DNA of 64,000 nucleotides from Mesostigma viride (lineage: Eukaryota; Streptophyta; Mesostigmatophyceae; Mesostigmatales; Mesostigmataceae): assembly GCA_009746045.1 (NCBI GenBank), contig RPFO01000076.1, positions 1,965,096 to 2,029,095 of the forward strand, given 5' to 3'. Made by a program: the position numbers and the translations under genes. The notes under the pieces are model-generated. The model did no database searches, had not been told where the DNA came from, and saw only the letters and a list, made by a program, of their open reading frames with translations. The stretch's first letter is position 1; each line of letters starts with the position of its first letter. Below, in pieces: positions 1-10,916 of the stretch.

Positions 1-720
1 CCGCCAATGGTTTCTTTCCATTTTATCGTGCAGGGGAGGAAGTGTTTTATTGACGATCATGTTGGAGATATTGCATTTGTGTGACTGCATGTAGATAGCT
101 ACCACCGTTGGTTTATTTGAGCTTTCCTTTGATATCATCATGTGAAAAGACTGCAATGTGCTGAGCCAACCATGGTTGACATGGTTGACTGCATGCAAGC
201 TTTGTATGCCATGATCTCCTTGGTTCCTTGCCCTCCATAGTTCCAGTTTGTTGCCCATCTCAGGTAGGGCAGTTCAGGAGTTGTTGCTGTGTTGATTAGC
301 TTGGTTGGCATAAGCCTTACACTCTAGCCTGGGAGAAACATAGAAAATGCTGGTAAGGCATTTTAGTGCCATCATCATTATTGCTATTCACATGCTTATA
401 AGTCTGGCCATGCTCGAGGGACGGTTAAGGGGTATGAGGTGTGTGGCCAACCCTGTGTACTTCATAACATATTCAGCATGTATTTGATGCATGTTGGATG
501 GCATGGAAAGTGTAATTGTGTTTATACTTGGTTACTGAGTGGTCCTTAGCGCCTGTCCGGTGGTCGTCTAGGAAACTCATCAGTGCGTGTCACAGTGACC
601 CCCAACCTTGAGCATGTGTCGTCATCAGTGTGTAATAGTTATTTATATGTGCTTTTGGTCATAGATTTGCCGAGTTCTAATCATGAAGTTTATAAGGTAA
701 CCTTGGGTTGAGTATAGTGT
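1..720. other. No gene recognised
   Basis: AT-rich sequence without a convincing open frame on either strand. It could be intron or upstream region of the PHD-finger gene that follows, since an AG/GTAAG-like site occurs just downstream, but no exon can be defined. Confidence 0.4.
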
Positions 721-1290
721 ATGCTCTCTTGGCATGTATGCCTAGCGATCGTGTTGCTATGCTTGCGTTTGCAAGGTTGGCCATGCCGAGGGCAGGTAAG
801 GGCAGATGAGGTGCCTAGCCGTTTGCTTATGGGTGTAGACACCTCCCCCGCTGCCCTTGCACAGCTGGATGAGCTGAGGAAAAAGAGGGAGTGCCAGCAG
901 GTGGTGAAACGGACGCTAGAGTTCAAGGCCGGGGCTGCAAAGGCCAAGAGCACAAAGCGTGGCCACCACTGGGATGATGCCAAGAAGGACAAGCAGCGTG
1001 GCCAGCACCCATACAGCAAGGCGGTGTTCTATGGAGGGGTGGGGGCTGCCACTGGGGGGGAGGGTGATGAGGATGAGTGTGACACTGCCCACATTCCTTG
1101 CTTGCGCTGCTCTAAGACTGACGCACCCGACGATGACCCCTTCCTGCTGTGCAGCTCATCCGGGTGCGAAGGAGGCCTCCATCTGAGCTGCACGATCCCC
1201 CTGCTGCCTAGCGTTGCCAAAGGGGCCTGGTTCTGCCCAGTTTGCTGTGGAGAGGACTGTGACAATGGCAGTGACAGTGACAGTGACTAG
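721..1290 (+). CDS. PHD-type zinc finger protein (possibly a 3' exon)
   Basis: Open frame of 189 codons. The C-terminal third holds a PHD-like zinc finger: CLRC near residue 127, then a CSSSGC pair, an LHLSC segment and a terminal WFCPVC. PHD fingers typically read histone H3 tails. The middle is Lys/Arg-rich with a short acidic stretch, and the protein ends in a Ser/Asp tail. The first about 30 residues look like a hydrophobic chance extension, and an AG/GTAAG-like splice site lies near base 794, so the true start is uncertain and this may be the last exon of a longer gene. No neighbour gives a functional context. PHD fingers also occur in transposon proteins (one is in the LINE at 40 kb), so host origin is not certain. 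Confidence 0.5.
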   Translation: MLSWHVCLAIVLLCLRLQGWPCRGQVRADEVPSRLLMGVDTSPAALAQLDELRKKRECQQVVKRTLEFKAGAAKAKSTKRGHHWDDAKKDKQRGQHPYSKAVFYGGVGAATGGEGDEDECDTAHIPCLRCSKTDAPDDDPFLLCSSSGCEGGLHLSCTIPLLPSVAKGAWFCPVCCGEDCDNGSDSDSD

Positions 1291-1801
1291 TACAGCGAGC
1301 GACCAGGTAGCAACCTGCCTCAGTTAATTACTTGCAGACCGCTAATCAGATTGACCTGTAACTTGGCGGGCGTATTTGTCGATCAATTTTTGAATTTTGT
1401 ATATCTTTGTGGCCTCTAATTCCATGATTTCATGTCACTTTTATGCAATGTCCGGAAAAAAAGGTGCTTTTGGGGGGGAAATTAATTACTCTCACAATAC
1501 ACCTCAGATGCTACTTGTGAGTAGCCCAATGTTTTGGCCATGAACGATTCTACATGGGTATATCTCGCTGTCCCAAACGGATGTGTGGATTGGCTGGGGC
1601 ATACCTAGTCCTAATTAGCGTCTTTTGCTATTTATAGCGCATTATTGGCGTATATATGGGGGTAGTACCCTCAACAAGTGCATGGACAACTCACCAAACA
1701 TGTCATTTCATGCCCCCAATCATTGCTGAGCATAGTGGAAATGAATACAGGTTGATATTAGCATGTTTCAGTTTTAGGGTGGTTTTGTGGCGCACCTCCC
1801 C
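1291..1801. other. No gene recognised
   Basis: AT-rich non-coding stretch with short A and G runs near 1455-1480. The segment around 1650-1690 (a GGGGGTAGTACCC core followed by CAACAAGTG) recurs in inverted orientation near 6935-6970, so part of it is a dispersed repeat. Confidence 0.4.
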
Positions 1802-2399
1802 TTAACTACAGAAGAATCCTTTAGCCATGGCGTCCTCCCTCAGCTTGCAGAAGTCTTCAAATGCGTGGACCACCAACTGCCCCTTGATGGGCTTGTAGTC
1901 CAGGTACTCCTGCTTCAAGTGAGAACCATCTATCTATGGTCCTCTTATCACTTAGAAACACCCTGAGGCGCGTCATGAACGCGGCCCAGGTATCCCCCGC
2001 TGAATGTCGCTCCCAGACGAACTTAAACAGCCGCCGAGCCGACTGCCGTATGCAGGCACTAGACGCCAGAATGCGAAGCTTGTCACCGGTGTAGATGTCC
2101 GTGTACAAGTTCATATCCTCCAGCATCCTCTCAGCGTCTCTGGGCTGCCTATTGTCTTTGATTGACTGAAATTGGCTCAGCACCGCGTACCCCTCGGCTA
2201 CGGTCGGCCGCCTAGGCGCTGCTTGGGCTGCTGCTGGCACGTTCTGAGCGCCTTGAGACCCCTGACTCTGATCATCCTCTAGACCAGCCTGGTCCCCTAG
2301 TGCATGCCCTCCTCCTCGTCCACCGCGTCCATCCATATCAGCGCCGCGTTGCTCAAAGCCGACCCCACGTCCTCGTTGGTCGGATGCTCCCTCGCTCAT
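1802..2399 (-). pseudogene. Gag-like ORF with frameshift
   Basis: Starts at ATG 2399 with a Gly/Arg/Gln-rich N-terminus. A helical region follows (LRILASSACIRQSARRLFKF, then a Trp-containing segment) resembling retrotransposon gag helices. The frame as read drifts near 1920-1930. In the neighbouring frame a plausible C-terminus (HLKQEYLDYK ... FEDFCKLRED) runs to a stop at 1802-1804, and the offset between frames equals one extra base. A gag origin is inferred only from composition and the helical pattern; there is no zinc knuckle and no pol. It lies about 100 bp downstream of another broken minus-strand ORF (2502-3585) and the two may belong to the same element. Confidence 0.4.
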
Positions 2400-2501
2400 G
2401 ATGGGTCTTGTTCAGTTCTGCTACAGATCAGCCAAGTGGCCAAACAGCAATTAAAGCAATATACGCTGCTGAACAAGAAAAAAGATGACAAGTGTTACCG
2501 C

Positions 2502-3585
2502 TTAGTCAAGCCCACCACGGCCACCCGCGGGCGCCACCTGGTTTTCCTTGTCGCTGTCGCTGTCGCTATCGCTAACACTGATGAGCTCTGTCACCCTGCT
2601 GCCAGCAGCACCGTCGTCAGCCCGCTGTCGGCTCGCGATGACAGCGTCGTCACCGTTGGCGTAGTAAACAGGCGACAACCCGTCGTTACCACCCCGCGGG
2701 TTATACCTTGGCACCTCGCGGTCGCCAAGCTCCTCGTCGCTTAGATCAGCGACCCCCACAGCGCCTACCTCAAGGTCACTGTCGTAACCCCGAGAGGCGA
2801 ACTCCTCCCACTGCGTCACTCGAACGCGAAGAGGTTGGGGCAATTCCTGAAGAGGAACTCTCCTCTGCTCCGGATTCCTGTCGACTACCCTGTCGACCCG
2901 CATCGCACGCTGACTTCCAGCGATGGACCCGCATCGCACGCTGACTTCCAGCGATGGCTCCCTCAGCCGCCTCGATATCTGCTAGCCGCCTGTAGCGCTC
3001 CGCCCCTCGTCGCTCACGTCGAACTGGTCCCGCTGCAAATCCCTCGTCGCCAATTGCGCCTGCGAACGCACGTTGCGCGTCCACACCTGCCGCTGCCTGC
3101 ACGAACTCTCGTCGCACCGCACCAGCTGGCTCCGCAGCTCCTTCTCGCCTGGCCACCAACTCCGCACGCACCCGGTCGACTAATGCTGTGATCACAGTCT
3201 GTATTTCGACCAGACCGTGCAGCTCTTGCTCAATGTCATCGGCGCTCCGGTGTGCGGGAACGACGATGGTCCGGACGTGTTGCAAAATGCGCTCCCAATC
3301 CTCGACCTGGTCGTCGACGAATTGCGCAAAGTTGCGATCAACGGGTGGCCGATCTGCAAGCAATAAGGATAAATCTCGAACCACACGACGCAATTCAGGG
3401 GATATAGAACCACCAGAAGACTGCCGAGAAAACCGGAAATCCTGCTGCCGTTGTTCTTCCTGCACCATTCGACACCCGACGAGCTTCACCACGACGTCAA
3501 CGCTGCACGCAGCACACAGCAACAACCCTCCTGGCTGGTCGTTCCGTCGAGACTGTTTGTAATTTGAGTTAACGTTTTTAAACAC
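2502..3585 (-). pseudogene. Unknown charged protein broken by a 31-bp tandem duplication
   Basis: Two overlapping minus-strand frames (3585 to 2776 and 2939 to 2502) share the residues AGSQRAMRV because a 31-bp segment is duplicated in tandem at 2895-2956. 31 is not a multiple of three, so the second copy shifts the frame; with one copy the frame runs through from 3585 to 2502. The protein is rich in Arg, Glu and Ala with long helices, and ends in an acidic Ser/Asp run followed by Gly/Arg. No domain is recognised. The position next to a gag-like ORF suggests a retrotransposon structural protein, but this is inference. Confidence 0.45.
2895..2956. repeat. 31-bp perfect tandem duplication
   Basis: Two identical 31-bp units start at 2895 and 2926 (each begins GACCCGCATCGCACGC). 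The duplication lies inside the minus-strand ORF 2502-3585 and accounts for its frame break. Confidence 0.9.
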
Positions 3586-4455
3586 AATGTATAAGGATAT
3601 GGTTGCAATGCAGCAATGTGTGAATGTGGTTGGAACGGAGCTTTGTTAAAATTGGATAATGTTACAGCACTCAGACACTTGACGCTTAGACACGAGTTTG
3701 CCAAGTCAAGGCAACACACGTGAGGCTGGCTCACAAGAGATGACCAATTGGCACTGGCCTATTCTTAATATACTTGTGCACTGTGCTTTGCTAGGCCTGA
3801 GCAGCCTCGTAGGGCCTGCTCAGTATTAACACCCCCGGTACAGTATTAACAACCTGTACAGCGTCTGAGATCCTATACAGTAGGTCTGCCATACAGGCAC
3901 AGTGACCACAGACAGAGTACAGTCCACAGTGATTATTGCATCTGCACCCAATAGTCCAGGGCTAAGCCCGCGGTACCAACAGACCACAGGTTAAGGTTCC
4001 TATTTCCTGCGTACGACGTATTAATCCAATACCGTCGTAGGTTCAGCATCTAATTCCTGTCAGCCCAGGAATTACTGTCGACCCCATATGCCGTCGGCAC
4101 ATATTCACGCACGACTTAGAAGAACAGCCGGCTTGCGCTCGCGCGCGACCGGGAAGTCGGAACACCATAACTTTCTTGATACTTGTCGGAATGAACTCGT
4201 TCCGGTGCCGCTGGAATCGTAGAGATATGCCGAATCAGGAACATGCCAATGCGCTTGGCGTTAACTCGGTACGCCAGCCGGACATTACAATTCGTTCAAG
4301 TGGCCCGCCGGAGCGGCTGTACAATTTTTCCCAGTGAGCGCGCTGCCAAGTGTACTTGTGGGCAAATTTTTAGGTGCTCCGTCACTTCGAGGTACTAAAA
4401 ATTAGGCTACGGTACGAATTCAGCGAATTTCAGCGAATTTTCAGTCGAACCAAAG
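3586..4455. other. Non-coding, upstream of two divergent gag remnants
   Basis: No convincing ORF. This is the upstream side of both the minus-strand ORF ending at 3585 and the plus-strand gag at 5065. CAGTATTAACA motifs repeat near 3820-3850. No LTR pair was identified by eye. Confidence 0.4.
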
Positions 4456-4638
4456 GAAGTGACGCCAACTACCAAAAATTTTCCGTTACGAATTTTCAGC
4501 CCAACACTCGCGCAAAATGAAGTGACGGCAACTACCAAAAATTTTCCGTTACGAATTTTCACTCCCACACGTTTGCACAAGAGGAAGTGACGGCAACTAC
4601 CAAAAAGTTTCCGTTACGAATTTTCAGTCCCACACTTC
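4456..4638. repeat. Tandem repeat, three units of about 64 bp
   Basis: Units start at 4456, 4519 and 4584, each with GAAGTGACGSCAACTACC followed by an AAAAATTTTCCGTTACG-type segment. They sit directly upstream of a second tandem repeat and of the gag ORF, so they may be part of a retrotransposon leader or promoter. Confidence 0.8.
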
Positions 4639-4948
4639 GCGCAAATTTTAGTAGGGCTGCACGCAAGCTACCTTTCAAAATTTTGCGCTAGTATGGAACG
4701 CATTTCATTCGTCTGGAGGAACGCTGCCCGCCAACTACCCCCGTTCAGAATGTTCCGCCGAAATTTACTTGAGATTTGGAAATCTGAACGTCCGCGCAAA
4801 TTTTAGTAGGGCTGCACGCAAGCTACCTTTCAAAATTTTGCGCAAGTATGGAACGCAATTCATTCGTCCGGAGGAATGCTGCTCGTCAACTGCCCCCGTT
4901 CAGAAAGTTGCGCCGAACTTTACTTGAGATTTGGAAATCTGAACGTGC
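4639..4948. repeat. Tandem repeat, two units of about 155 bp
   Basis: The segment beginning GCGCAAATTTTAGTAGGGC recurs 155 bp later with a few substitutions; both units run through a GAGATTTGGAAATCTGAACG segment. Located about 120 bp upstream of the gag ORF. Confidence 0.8.
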
Positions 4949-5064
4949 GGTTGGAGTTTCGCGGGGAAACCCAAGTTCCCCAGTAATTCACCAATGACGC
5001 GCTTCGAACACTTGTCCGCTAAAACCTAAGCAGCCGCTCCGGCTGGCCACTTAAACGAAACTTG

Positions 5065-6161
5065 ATGTCAGGATCTCTTCCCCGATCACAGCCCCCCACA
5101 TTCGGATCCATTGCTTATCGCGAGGTCGGTGGGCCCAAGGGAGATACCGTGAAGGCCCCACCCATGCCAACTTTCAAGAATGTTCCCAAACTGCACGCGG
5201 ACATGAGACCACGGGAGATTGACGAATGGGGACGCATGTGGCAACAACAGTATACCGTCTGGTGTAACCATAATAGTTGGGAACTGGCCACTTGCGATCT
5301 CATCCCGCATGTAATCAACACCTGCATGGACCCCTCGGTGGTGAGCATCCTGAATTGCGAGAGCATCGCATCTCAATCGTACCCGCAAACTGTGGATGAG
5401 CTGATGGATCGGGTGCGCCGCAAGTTGGTGCCCCCCGACGCCGTGATCCACGAGCGGCTAGCCTTTGGCAAGCTACGCCAAGGGTCCACCCCGTACCGCG
5501 AGTTCCTATCCAAGTTTGAGTCCAGCGCTGCATACCTCACAGACACGACCTGGTATGAGTACAAGATCCGATTCATCGAGGCCCTCAGTCCCGAGCTGCA
5601 GGATCAGGTACTGAAGCACTACGCGGAGGTCCCCTGGGATGAGTGGGATATCCTGAATATTCAGAGGTATCTTCTGCAGGTGGCCGACGTCCTTGCTCGC
5701 GGCCGCGCACCTTCGGTGTGTCGTTTCATCAGATCAGGTCCCCCGCGGCGGGTGAATCAGATGTATTCCACTGAGTTCGTCGGCGAGGAGGATGATGACT
5801 CCCTGGGCTAGATGACCTCGAGGACGGGTACGCTGACCATGGCCTCAACGCCATAGATGCAAGTAAAGCCCGCTGCTTCATGTGCAGTGAGGTCGGACAC
5901 CTCAAGCGCGACTGCCCCAAACTCCGTAGCAGGCACGCTGGACGTGGCACGGGGGAGACCGAGCCCAGGTTTTCCGGCCCGGCGTTCGGCAGTCGCCCGG
6001 ACTCCTCCGGCCCCAGGGACAAGCCCCGCAACGCGGGCGAGCGGGCGGCTCGCTTGCAGCATGCCAGGCAGTTCCCGACCCAGCACCAGCAGCCGCGGCC
6101 GCCCGCGACGAGCTCTACCAAGGGTGTGCTGCGCGCAGTCAACGAGATCGAGGCTCGCTGA
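5065..6161 (+). pseudogene. LTR-retrotransposon gag with CCHC zinc knuckle, frameshifted
   Basis: From ATG 5065 a capsid-like helical domain runs to an early stop at 5809-5811. Translation in the next frame gives an acidic linker and a retroviral-type zinc knuckle, CFMCSEVGHLKRDC (C-x2-C-x4-H-x4-C) at about 5875-5920, then a basic Gly/Arg/Pro-rich tail to a stop at 6161. The two parts are offset by one base, so either a base was lost near 5800 or there is a natural frameshift. Gag coats the RNA genome of LTR retrotransposons. No protease, reverse transcriptase or integrase follows; the sequence runs instead into a LINE 3' fragment at 6530. This is a gag remnant, probably Ty3/gypsy-like. Confidence 0.65.
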
Positions 6162-6529
6162 CAAGCCTCCTCTTCCGGCCAGGCACAAGCAGTGGCCGGG
6201 TACGAGTTTAAGCCCGGCCCGCACCGCCAGAGGCGACCCGGAACCGTCGGCTCGGACCGTGAGCGGAGCCCAACGGGGAACCCCCCGCACCGCGCCCGGA
6301 CCCGCGGGCCGCGGCCCATATGGCGGGTATTGGCGGCCCCCGGCGCGGGCCCCCGGGTGTCGGTCCCCGGTGGGTCTAGGATCGACCCGGGTGGGCGTGT
6401 GGTCGCCTACAGCTGCATTCGGGCGCGCTAGCTAAAAGGACATGCTAACTATCCGGCAAACTGTGGGTGCAATAAGACCCATGTGAGCGTGGCATCACAA
6501 GTGGGCAAGTATAATCTGAACATAGCCAG
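6162..6529. other. GC-rich non-coding tail of gag remnant
   Basis: GC-rich sequence with no pol motif, then a short AT-richer join. The open frames seen here lack domains and look like consequences of composition. Confidence 0.4.
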
Positions 6530-6822
6530 GCATGGACATGTGCTACACTGGACGTGACGGGCTCACACCCGGGCAGCCTCCTGGTTTGTCTGTAATATGG
6601 AGGCAGATTGTACGCAAGGATAGATGGCAAGTAGTGATGAAGGAGACCACCCCCAAGTCTGTGGGGGCTCCACGTGTGACCGCGTATGGCATTCATAGCG
6701 ATTCGGGCCGTGGTGCCCACACCCCTGTAACTAGGACCTAGATAGCTTACACCATCCATTCCATCCCATGTTCCCCTCCCACTGAGGACTTATGCTCACG
6801 TGACGCAGTCACGTGTCTATTA
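6530..6822 (+). mobile_element. 5'-truncated LINE copy (3' end only)
   Basis: Nearly identical to 53,148-53,440, the 3' end of the full-length LINE at 47.7-53.5 kb. It includes the last about 70 codons of ORF2 (MDMCYTGRDGL through the terminal GAHTPVTRT), the 3'UTR and the CACGTGAC/GTCACGTG hairpin at 6797-6815. Truncation at the 5' side with an intact 3' end is the usual product of target-primed reverse transcription. Confidence 0.85.
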
Positions 6823-8747
6823 AGGGGAGGGTCCCATAGAAATATATCAAAACTTACCCCCCCTAATAACTACAGAAATGCAACTGACAACCACTGAATG
6901 ATGTTTGGGGACCATAAACATGATGTTTGGGCATGCATACCACCACTTGTTGGGGGTACTACCCCCAGCCATACACCGGCTATGAGCTAAAAATAGAAAA
7001 AAACGCTGTCCGGGGCACAGCTTGCCCAGAACAGTGGGAGAACCAGTTGCATGAAAAAAGTAATACCCATATAAAAATGTCATGGGACATGGTTTCTACC
7101 TAATTGGATCAACAAAATCAGCACATCCCTTTGAGTTATTAATTTTTGGGCCAAAAATACGCTTTTTTAGGCGGGGCGTCCCCATACACACTCATAACAC
7201 ATCAATTAGGCCTAAAAAGTAATAGTCAAATTCTGTCATGACCATAGAAGGCACTGTCAAAGTTTGGTGGCATTCTGAGCTCAGCTGTAGCAGTTATTAA
7301 TTTTGGCAGTTGGCCACCTGTGCAGACGCTAAGGAAGGCATTAGTGAGTATTAAGGCACACTAACACTTCCTATGCCATCCAAAAGGCTCCTGACCATGC
7401 CCAATTCGACCACAATGTACAAGGAGGGGGCTGGGCACGTCATGTGCCCTTTCCTTACCTCGACACGGGCAACCTGTTGCGTGTGTGCACAACAATGAGG
7501 CAGGTAGCTCTACATGCCTAGCCGACACTTCTAAAGCATATTTCAGGTTTATGGTGTGGGCATCATCCCAAAACCAAGCTCAAACACACCCTAGAAAGCC
7601 ATATCCACTAATTGCCCAACAAGGGTAACAACAGACAGTCCACAGAGAAAGCAGAGTTATCATACATGCTGCTTGCCAAGGCTTCTTACCATGGTTACCT
7701 TGCCTTGCTAGCATATAAATTAGGGCTCTCCCATTTTAGTGGGAGAAAGGCCAACAAGACAACGATAACCCCTACCTACGTGCAGTTCCACCCATGCAGT
7801 ATGCCCCTCAGAAAAACCACTGCCACCTTTCTTTCCAGCGCAATTGTTTGCCAAGAAACAAACTCAAGCTTGTGAGCCTCTAACCACAATGAAGCCTCTG
7901 CTAAGAAAGGCCGCGTCAATATTCACACAAAACTGAGTGCTGTTAGCAATCTCCTTCCAAGAAACCACTCAGCAAATCCCTGACAACTTGACGATATGCC
8001 ACGGTCACGCTTTGACACATCCCAGCCATGCAACGTACATTAAAACCACTGAAAGGTGCCAGGAATCTGGCGATGCGCAGCACGGAATGGCATTATACCT
8101 GGCGCTAACTGCACGGAAAGAAGCCGAAAACTTGCGTTGATAACCCATAAAGGAAGCGAAACATTCATAGGGTCACGTTGATCACACGATCGTACCATTG
8201 CCGGAATTGTCCTTCGCCCAGCGGCGCAAGAAAGAACAACCTTCCATGGAATAATAAGACGCGCATCCCGCGAGCCTGGAGAGTGTCTTGCCGATCATGA
8301 CGGAAATCTTGCCGAAACCCAGCAAATTTTTTAAAGCTTTACCAATAACGATTTAAACGCATCCTTGACGCTAGGTAAAGCCCATAAAACCTGACAATCA
8401 CCGCCGCCAGCGTGCATTCTAATTTATTCCTCTCGACGAAAACATCAGATTGGACCCCCGTGGCGATGGTCATCAATAAAATCATCGACACTGCAAAAAA
8501 CGCGAACTCCGCTGCGAAGTAGTATCATTTACTCATCGTCTTTAAGATTCGCTCAGTTTCTCTGCATTCCGCGAGCTATCTTTTTCTACTCTGCCTGAAA
8601 GCACGTCGCCATGGCCAGCTCCGGTAGGGGTGCGCGCCCCGTGCACCACTTTTTCACGGTACGGACGGGTACCGCGAATTTTTCGGCGCCAAAATATTCG
8701 CGCCGGGACCGTCCCCTTAATTAATTAATTAATTAATAATTAATTAA
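6823..8747. other. No gene recognised
   Basis: About 1.9 kb of AT-rich sequence. Small frames at 7612-7875 and 7937-8140 have no recognisable domain or coding pattern. A GGGGGTACTACCCCC palindrome near 6952-6966 lies in a dispersed repeat shared with about 1650-1690. Confidence 0.4.
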
Positions 8748-8815
8748 TCCATTCCATCCCATGTTCCCCTCCCACTGAGGACTTATGCTCACGTGACGCA
8801 GTCACGTGTCTATTC
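8748..8815 (+). repeat. LINE 3'-end fragment with hairpin
   Basis: Matches the last about 65 bp of the LINE 3'UTR at 53,368-53,440 and 6754-6822, including the CACGTGAC/GTCACGTG hairpin at 8790-8808. It is preceded by TTAA-type repeats (8717-8747), like the (ATTA)n tail of the full-length copy. Confidence 0.75.
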
Positions 8816-8858
8816 ATTCATTAATTAATCCCATCCCACTGGACCGTACTGAGGACTT

Positions 8859-8920
8859 ATTAAGTGAGACAACTTATGCTCACGTAACGCTGTTACGTGT
8901 TAATAGTTGTCTCACTTAAT
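8859..8920. repeat. Nested inverted repeat (hairpin in hairpin)
   Basis: Perfect 16-bp arms ATTAAGTGAGACAACT (8859-8874) and their complement (8905-8920) enclose a second hairpin, CACGTAAC (8881-8888) with GTTACGTG (8892-8899). The inner hairpin is a variant of the LINE 3'-end hairpin next to it. It could be a small foldback element or a duplicated LINE tail. Confidence 0.75.
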
Positions 8921-10088
8921 ATGATGAGGTTGTTTCTTTGATTTGATAAGATTTGAGAAGGGGTGGTTGAAATAGAGATGTGAGAGGGGTGGTGCTGGTG
9001 GGGATTAATTGATTACTCACACGCGGCCCCGTTGCAGAGCTCCGGAGCTTGGGGAGGGGGTGGGGGGCAGAAGAAGCCTATACTAATCTCACCGGTTCAT
9101 ATTCCTCAGGGGAGGGGGGGAGAATGGTTACAAGCAGACATGCTTTTGGTCAGGAGTCCATGTGTGTCAGCCAACAGCAACACTTGCAGCTTATATTTTC
9201 TTGGCATGAGGTGCTGAGGACACCCAGGAACATGTAAGAATATCTTGCAATTTCTATGCAAATATTAAGGATAATACACCTGGCTATCTCATGCTCCCCA
9301 AATTGAAACCATACAACTAGACTCCATGGAGAGCGCCATCAACCTTGACAGCCACTCAGAAGAACCCAAATGCCAAGCCTGTCACAGCGGTAAAGCAGGC
9401 AGCAGACGCATCCTGTCCCCATGACTTAGTCAACCTCCAAGCCAACTATCAGCCCACTTTATACCAAGTCCTCGGAGGCCAGCTCACTGTGCTGATCCCT
9501 TTCGATTGGATCTTCCTTGCCATGGCCAGCTTCCACAGTTTTGCTCGCATATACGCTGGTGACCGCTAGATACGTTGTACAAAATTGTCATCGTACCCCA
9601 TCAACCCCTAGCAGTTAACTAACTATCAAGCAAAGCAAGAGCAGTCGATGATGTGTTTACATCCTAAACATGCCAGGAAGCTAGCAGTGGGCATGTCCAG
9701 CATGCACTAAACCGATGCACGGGGGCTGACCCCAATACAGGAGAAAAGCTATGCTGGATGTTCGTGACTAATGCTAGGTATGGCACCGAGCGGGCGAGCA
9801 ACTAAGGGTACACTCGAACACGCAGCAAGGTGCTTGCATGGCACCATGAGCGCCCTGGACCCTGCCGCTCCATATGCTCGAGTATATCCCCTGCTACCCT
9901 GTCTCAACTCTGCTCATGGTTTTCCGAGGAACAGAGAGACCACCCAGGCCAATTATGCTGATTGTCCCGACAACTGCTGAAGCCTGTCGCTCTGTGCCTG
10001 CCTGAGGAACTAGACGAGCCAAGGAGGGAACCTGGCCTAGGAGGACGTCGTGGCAAATGTTATGCCAGACGTACACCTAAGATCTTTA
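8921..10088. other. No gene recognised; 3' flank of the LIM gene
   Basis: No convincing ORF. A 74-codon frame at 9345-9569 lacks a recognisable domain. The last few hundred bases lie downstream of the minus-strand LIM gene and should contain its 3'UTR. Confidence 0.4.
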
Positions 10089-10916
10089 TTATTGAACGGT
10101 CAGCTTTTCTGCGGCATCTGCCAGCTGAGCCTCGCTCGCAGATGGCGACAGGACGCTGGGAGAGTCGCTCGCAGATCCCATCTTGGCGTAGCTGCCAAAC
10201 TTCTTGAAAGCCTGCTTGAAATGCGGCTTGCAATAAAGCTTGCCCTCCACCGCAGCAAAATTTCCGGCCGTCAGCAGGCATCCTTCTGTACACCTGAAAC
10301 AGTTTTTGTGATAAATCGAGGAGACGCCCTGGATGTCGGCAGAGATCTTCTCCATGGCGTAGACTGTCTTGTTGCAAACCACGCATTTGTCAGTGGTACC
10401 AAACTTGTTAGGGCTGAGTACCCTCTGAGGGGACCGGGTTGATCCACCCTCACTAGCAGAAGGAGATTTTACAGGGCTTCCCTCCGTCTCCGCACTTGCA
10501 CCTTGGAAAGCCTTCATGCGAAGCCCAATCGATCCCTTCATCGGCAGCGAGGTCCGACGCTCTCCGTCCTCGCTTGGAGAGGCCTTGCCATCATCCGCCT
10601 CCCCTCGAGTCGGCGAGCTGGAGTCCGCTGCTTTGGGAGACGCAGCTGCCGAGCCATGCGCACTATGACTCGGGGTGCTGCTTCCAGAGAACGAGTCCGA
10701 ATAATTCCCCTTCAAGGCAAACAGCTGTTTGAAATGGGGCTTGCAATAGATCTTTCCCTCGAGCGCAGCGAAGTTGCCAAGTTTCAGCAGATTATTGCAA
10801 TGCGTGCAGCGGAAGCAAGTTTTGTGGTAGGGAACACCGTTGGCGGTAATCAGCTCCACGTGGTACACCGTTTTCTCGCAGATCACACATTTGGACAGGT
10901 CAATTTGCGGTGGCAT
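10089..10916 (-). CDS. Two-LIM-domain protein (plant CRP/WLIM-like)
   Basis: Single open frame of 275 codons from ATG 10916 (MPPQIDLSKC), chosen because the first LIM cysteine follows directly; upstream codons to 10991 look non-coding. LIM1 spans about residues 10-65: CVIC, an HKTCFRCTHC cluster and CKPH. LIM2 spans about residues 178-233: CVVC, an HKNCFRCTEGC cluster and CKPH. Each folds around two zinc ions and mediates protein binding; in plants and animals CRP-type proteins bundle actin filaments and can shuttle to the nucleus. The about 110-residue linker is Ser/Pro/Glu-rich and longer than in seed-plant WLIM proteins. The tail is Ser-rich with a short helix. The frame is intact with no intron seen, the best-preserved host gene here. 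Confidence 0.88.
   Translation of the reverse strand: MPPQIDLSKCVICEKTVYHVELITANGVPYHKTCFRCTHCNNLLKLGNFAALEGKIYCKPHFKQLFALKGNYSDSFSGSSTPSHSAHGSAAASPKAADSSSPTRGEADDGKASPSEDGERRTSLPMKGSIGLRMKAFQGASAETEGSPVKSPSASEGGSTRSPQRVLSPNKFGTTDKCVVCNKTVYAMEKISADIQGVSSIYHKNCFRCTEGCLLTAGNFAAVEGKLYCKPHFKQAFKKFGSYAKMGSASDSPSVLSPSASEAQLADAAEKLTVQ

Noticed and set aside
9345-9569. 74-codon ORF upstream of the LIM gene 3' end
   Set aside because: No recognisable domain, short, and lying in the expected 3' flank of the LIM gene.
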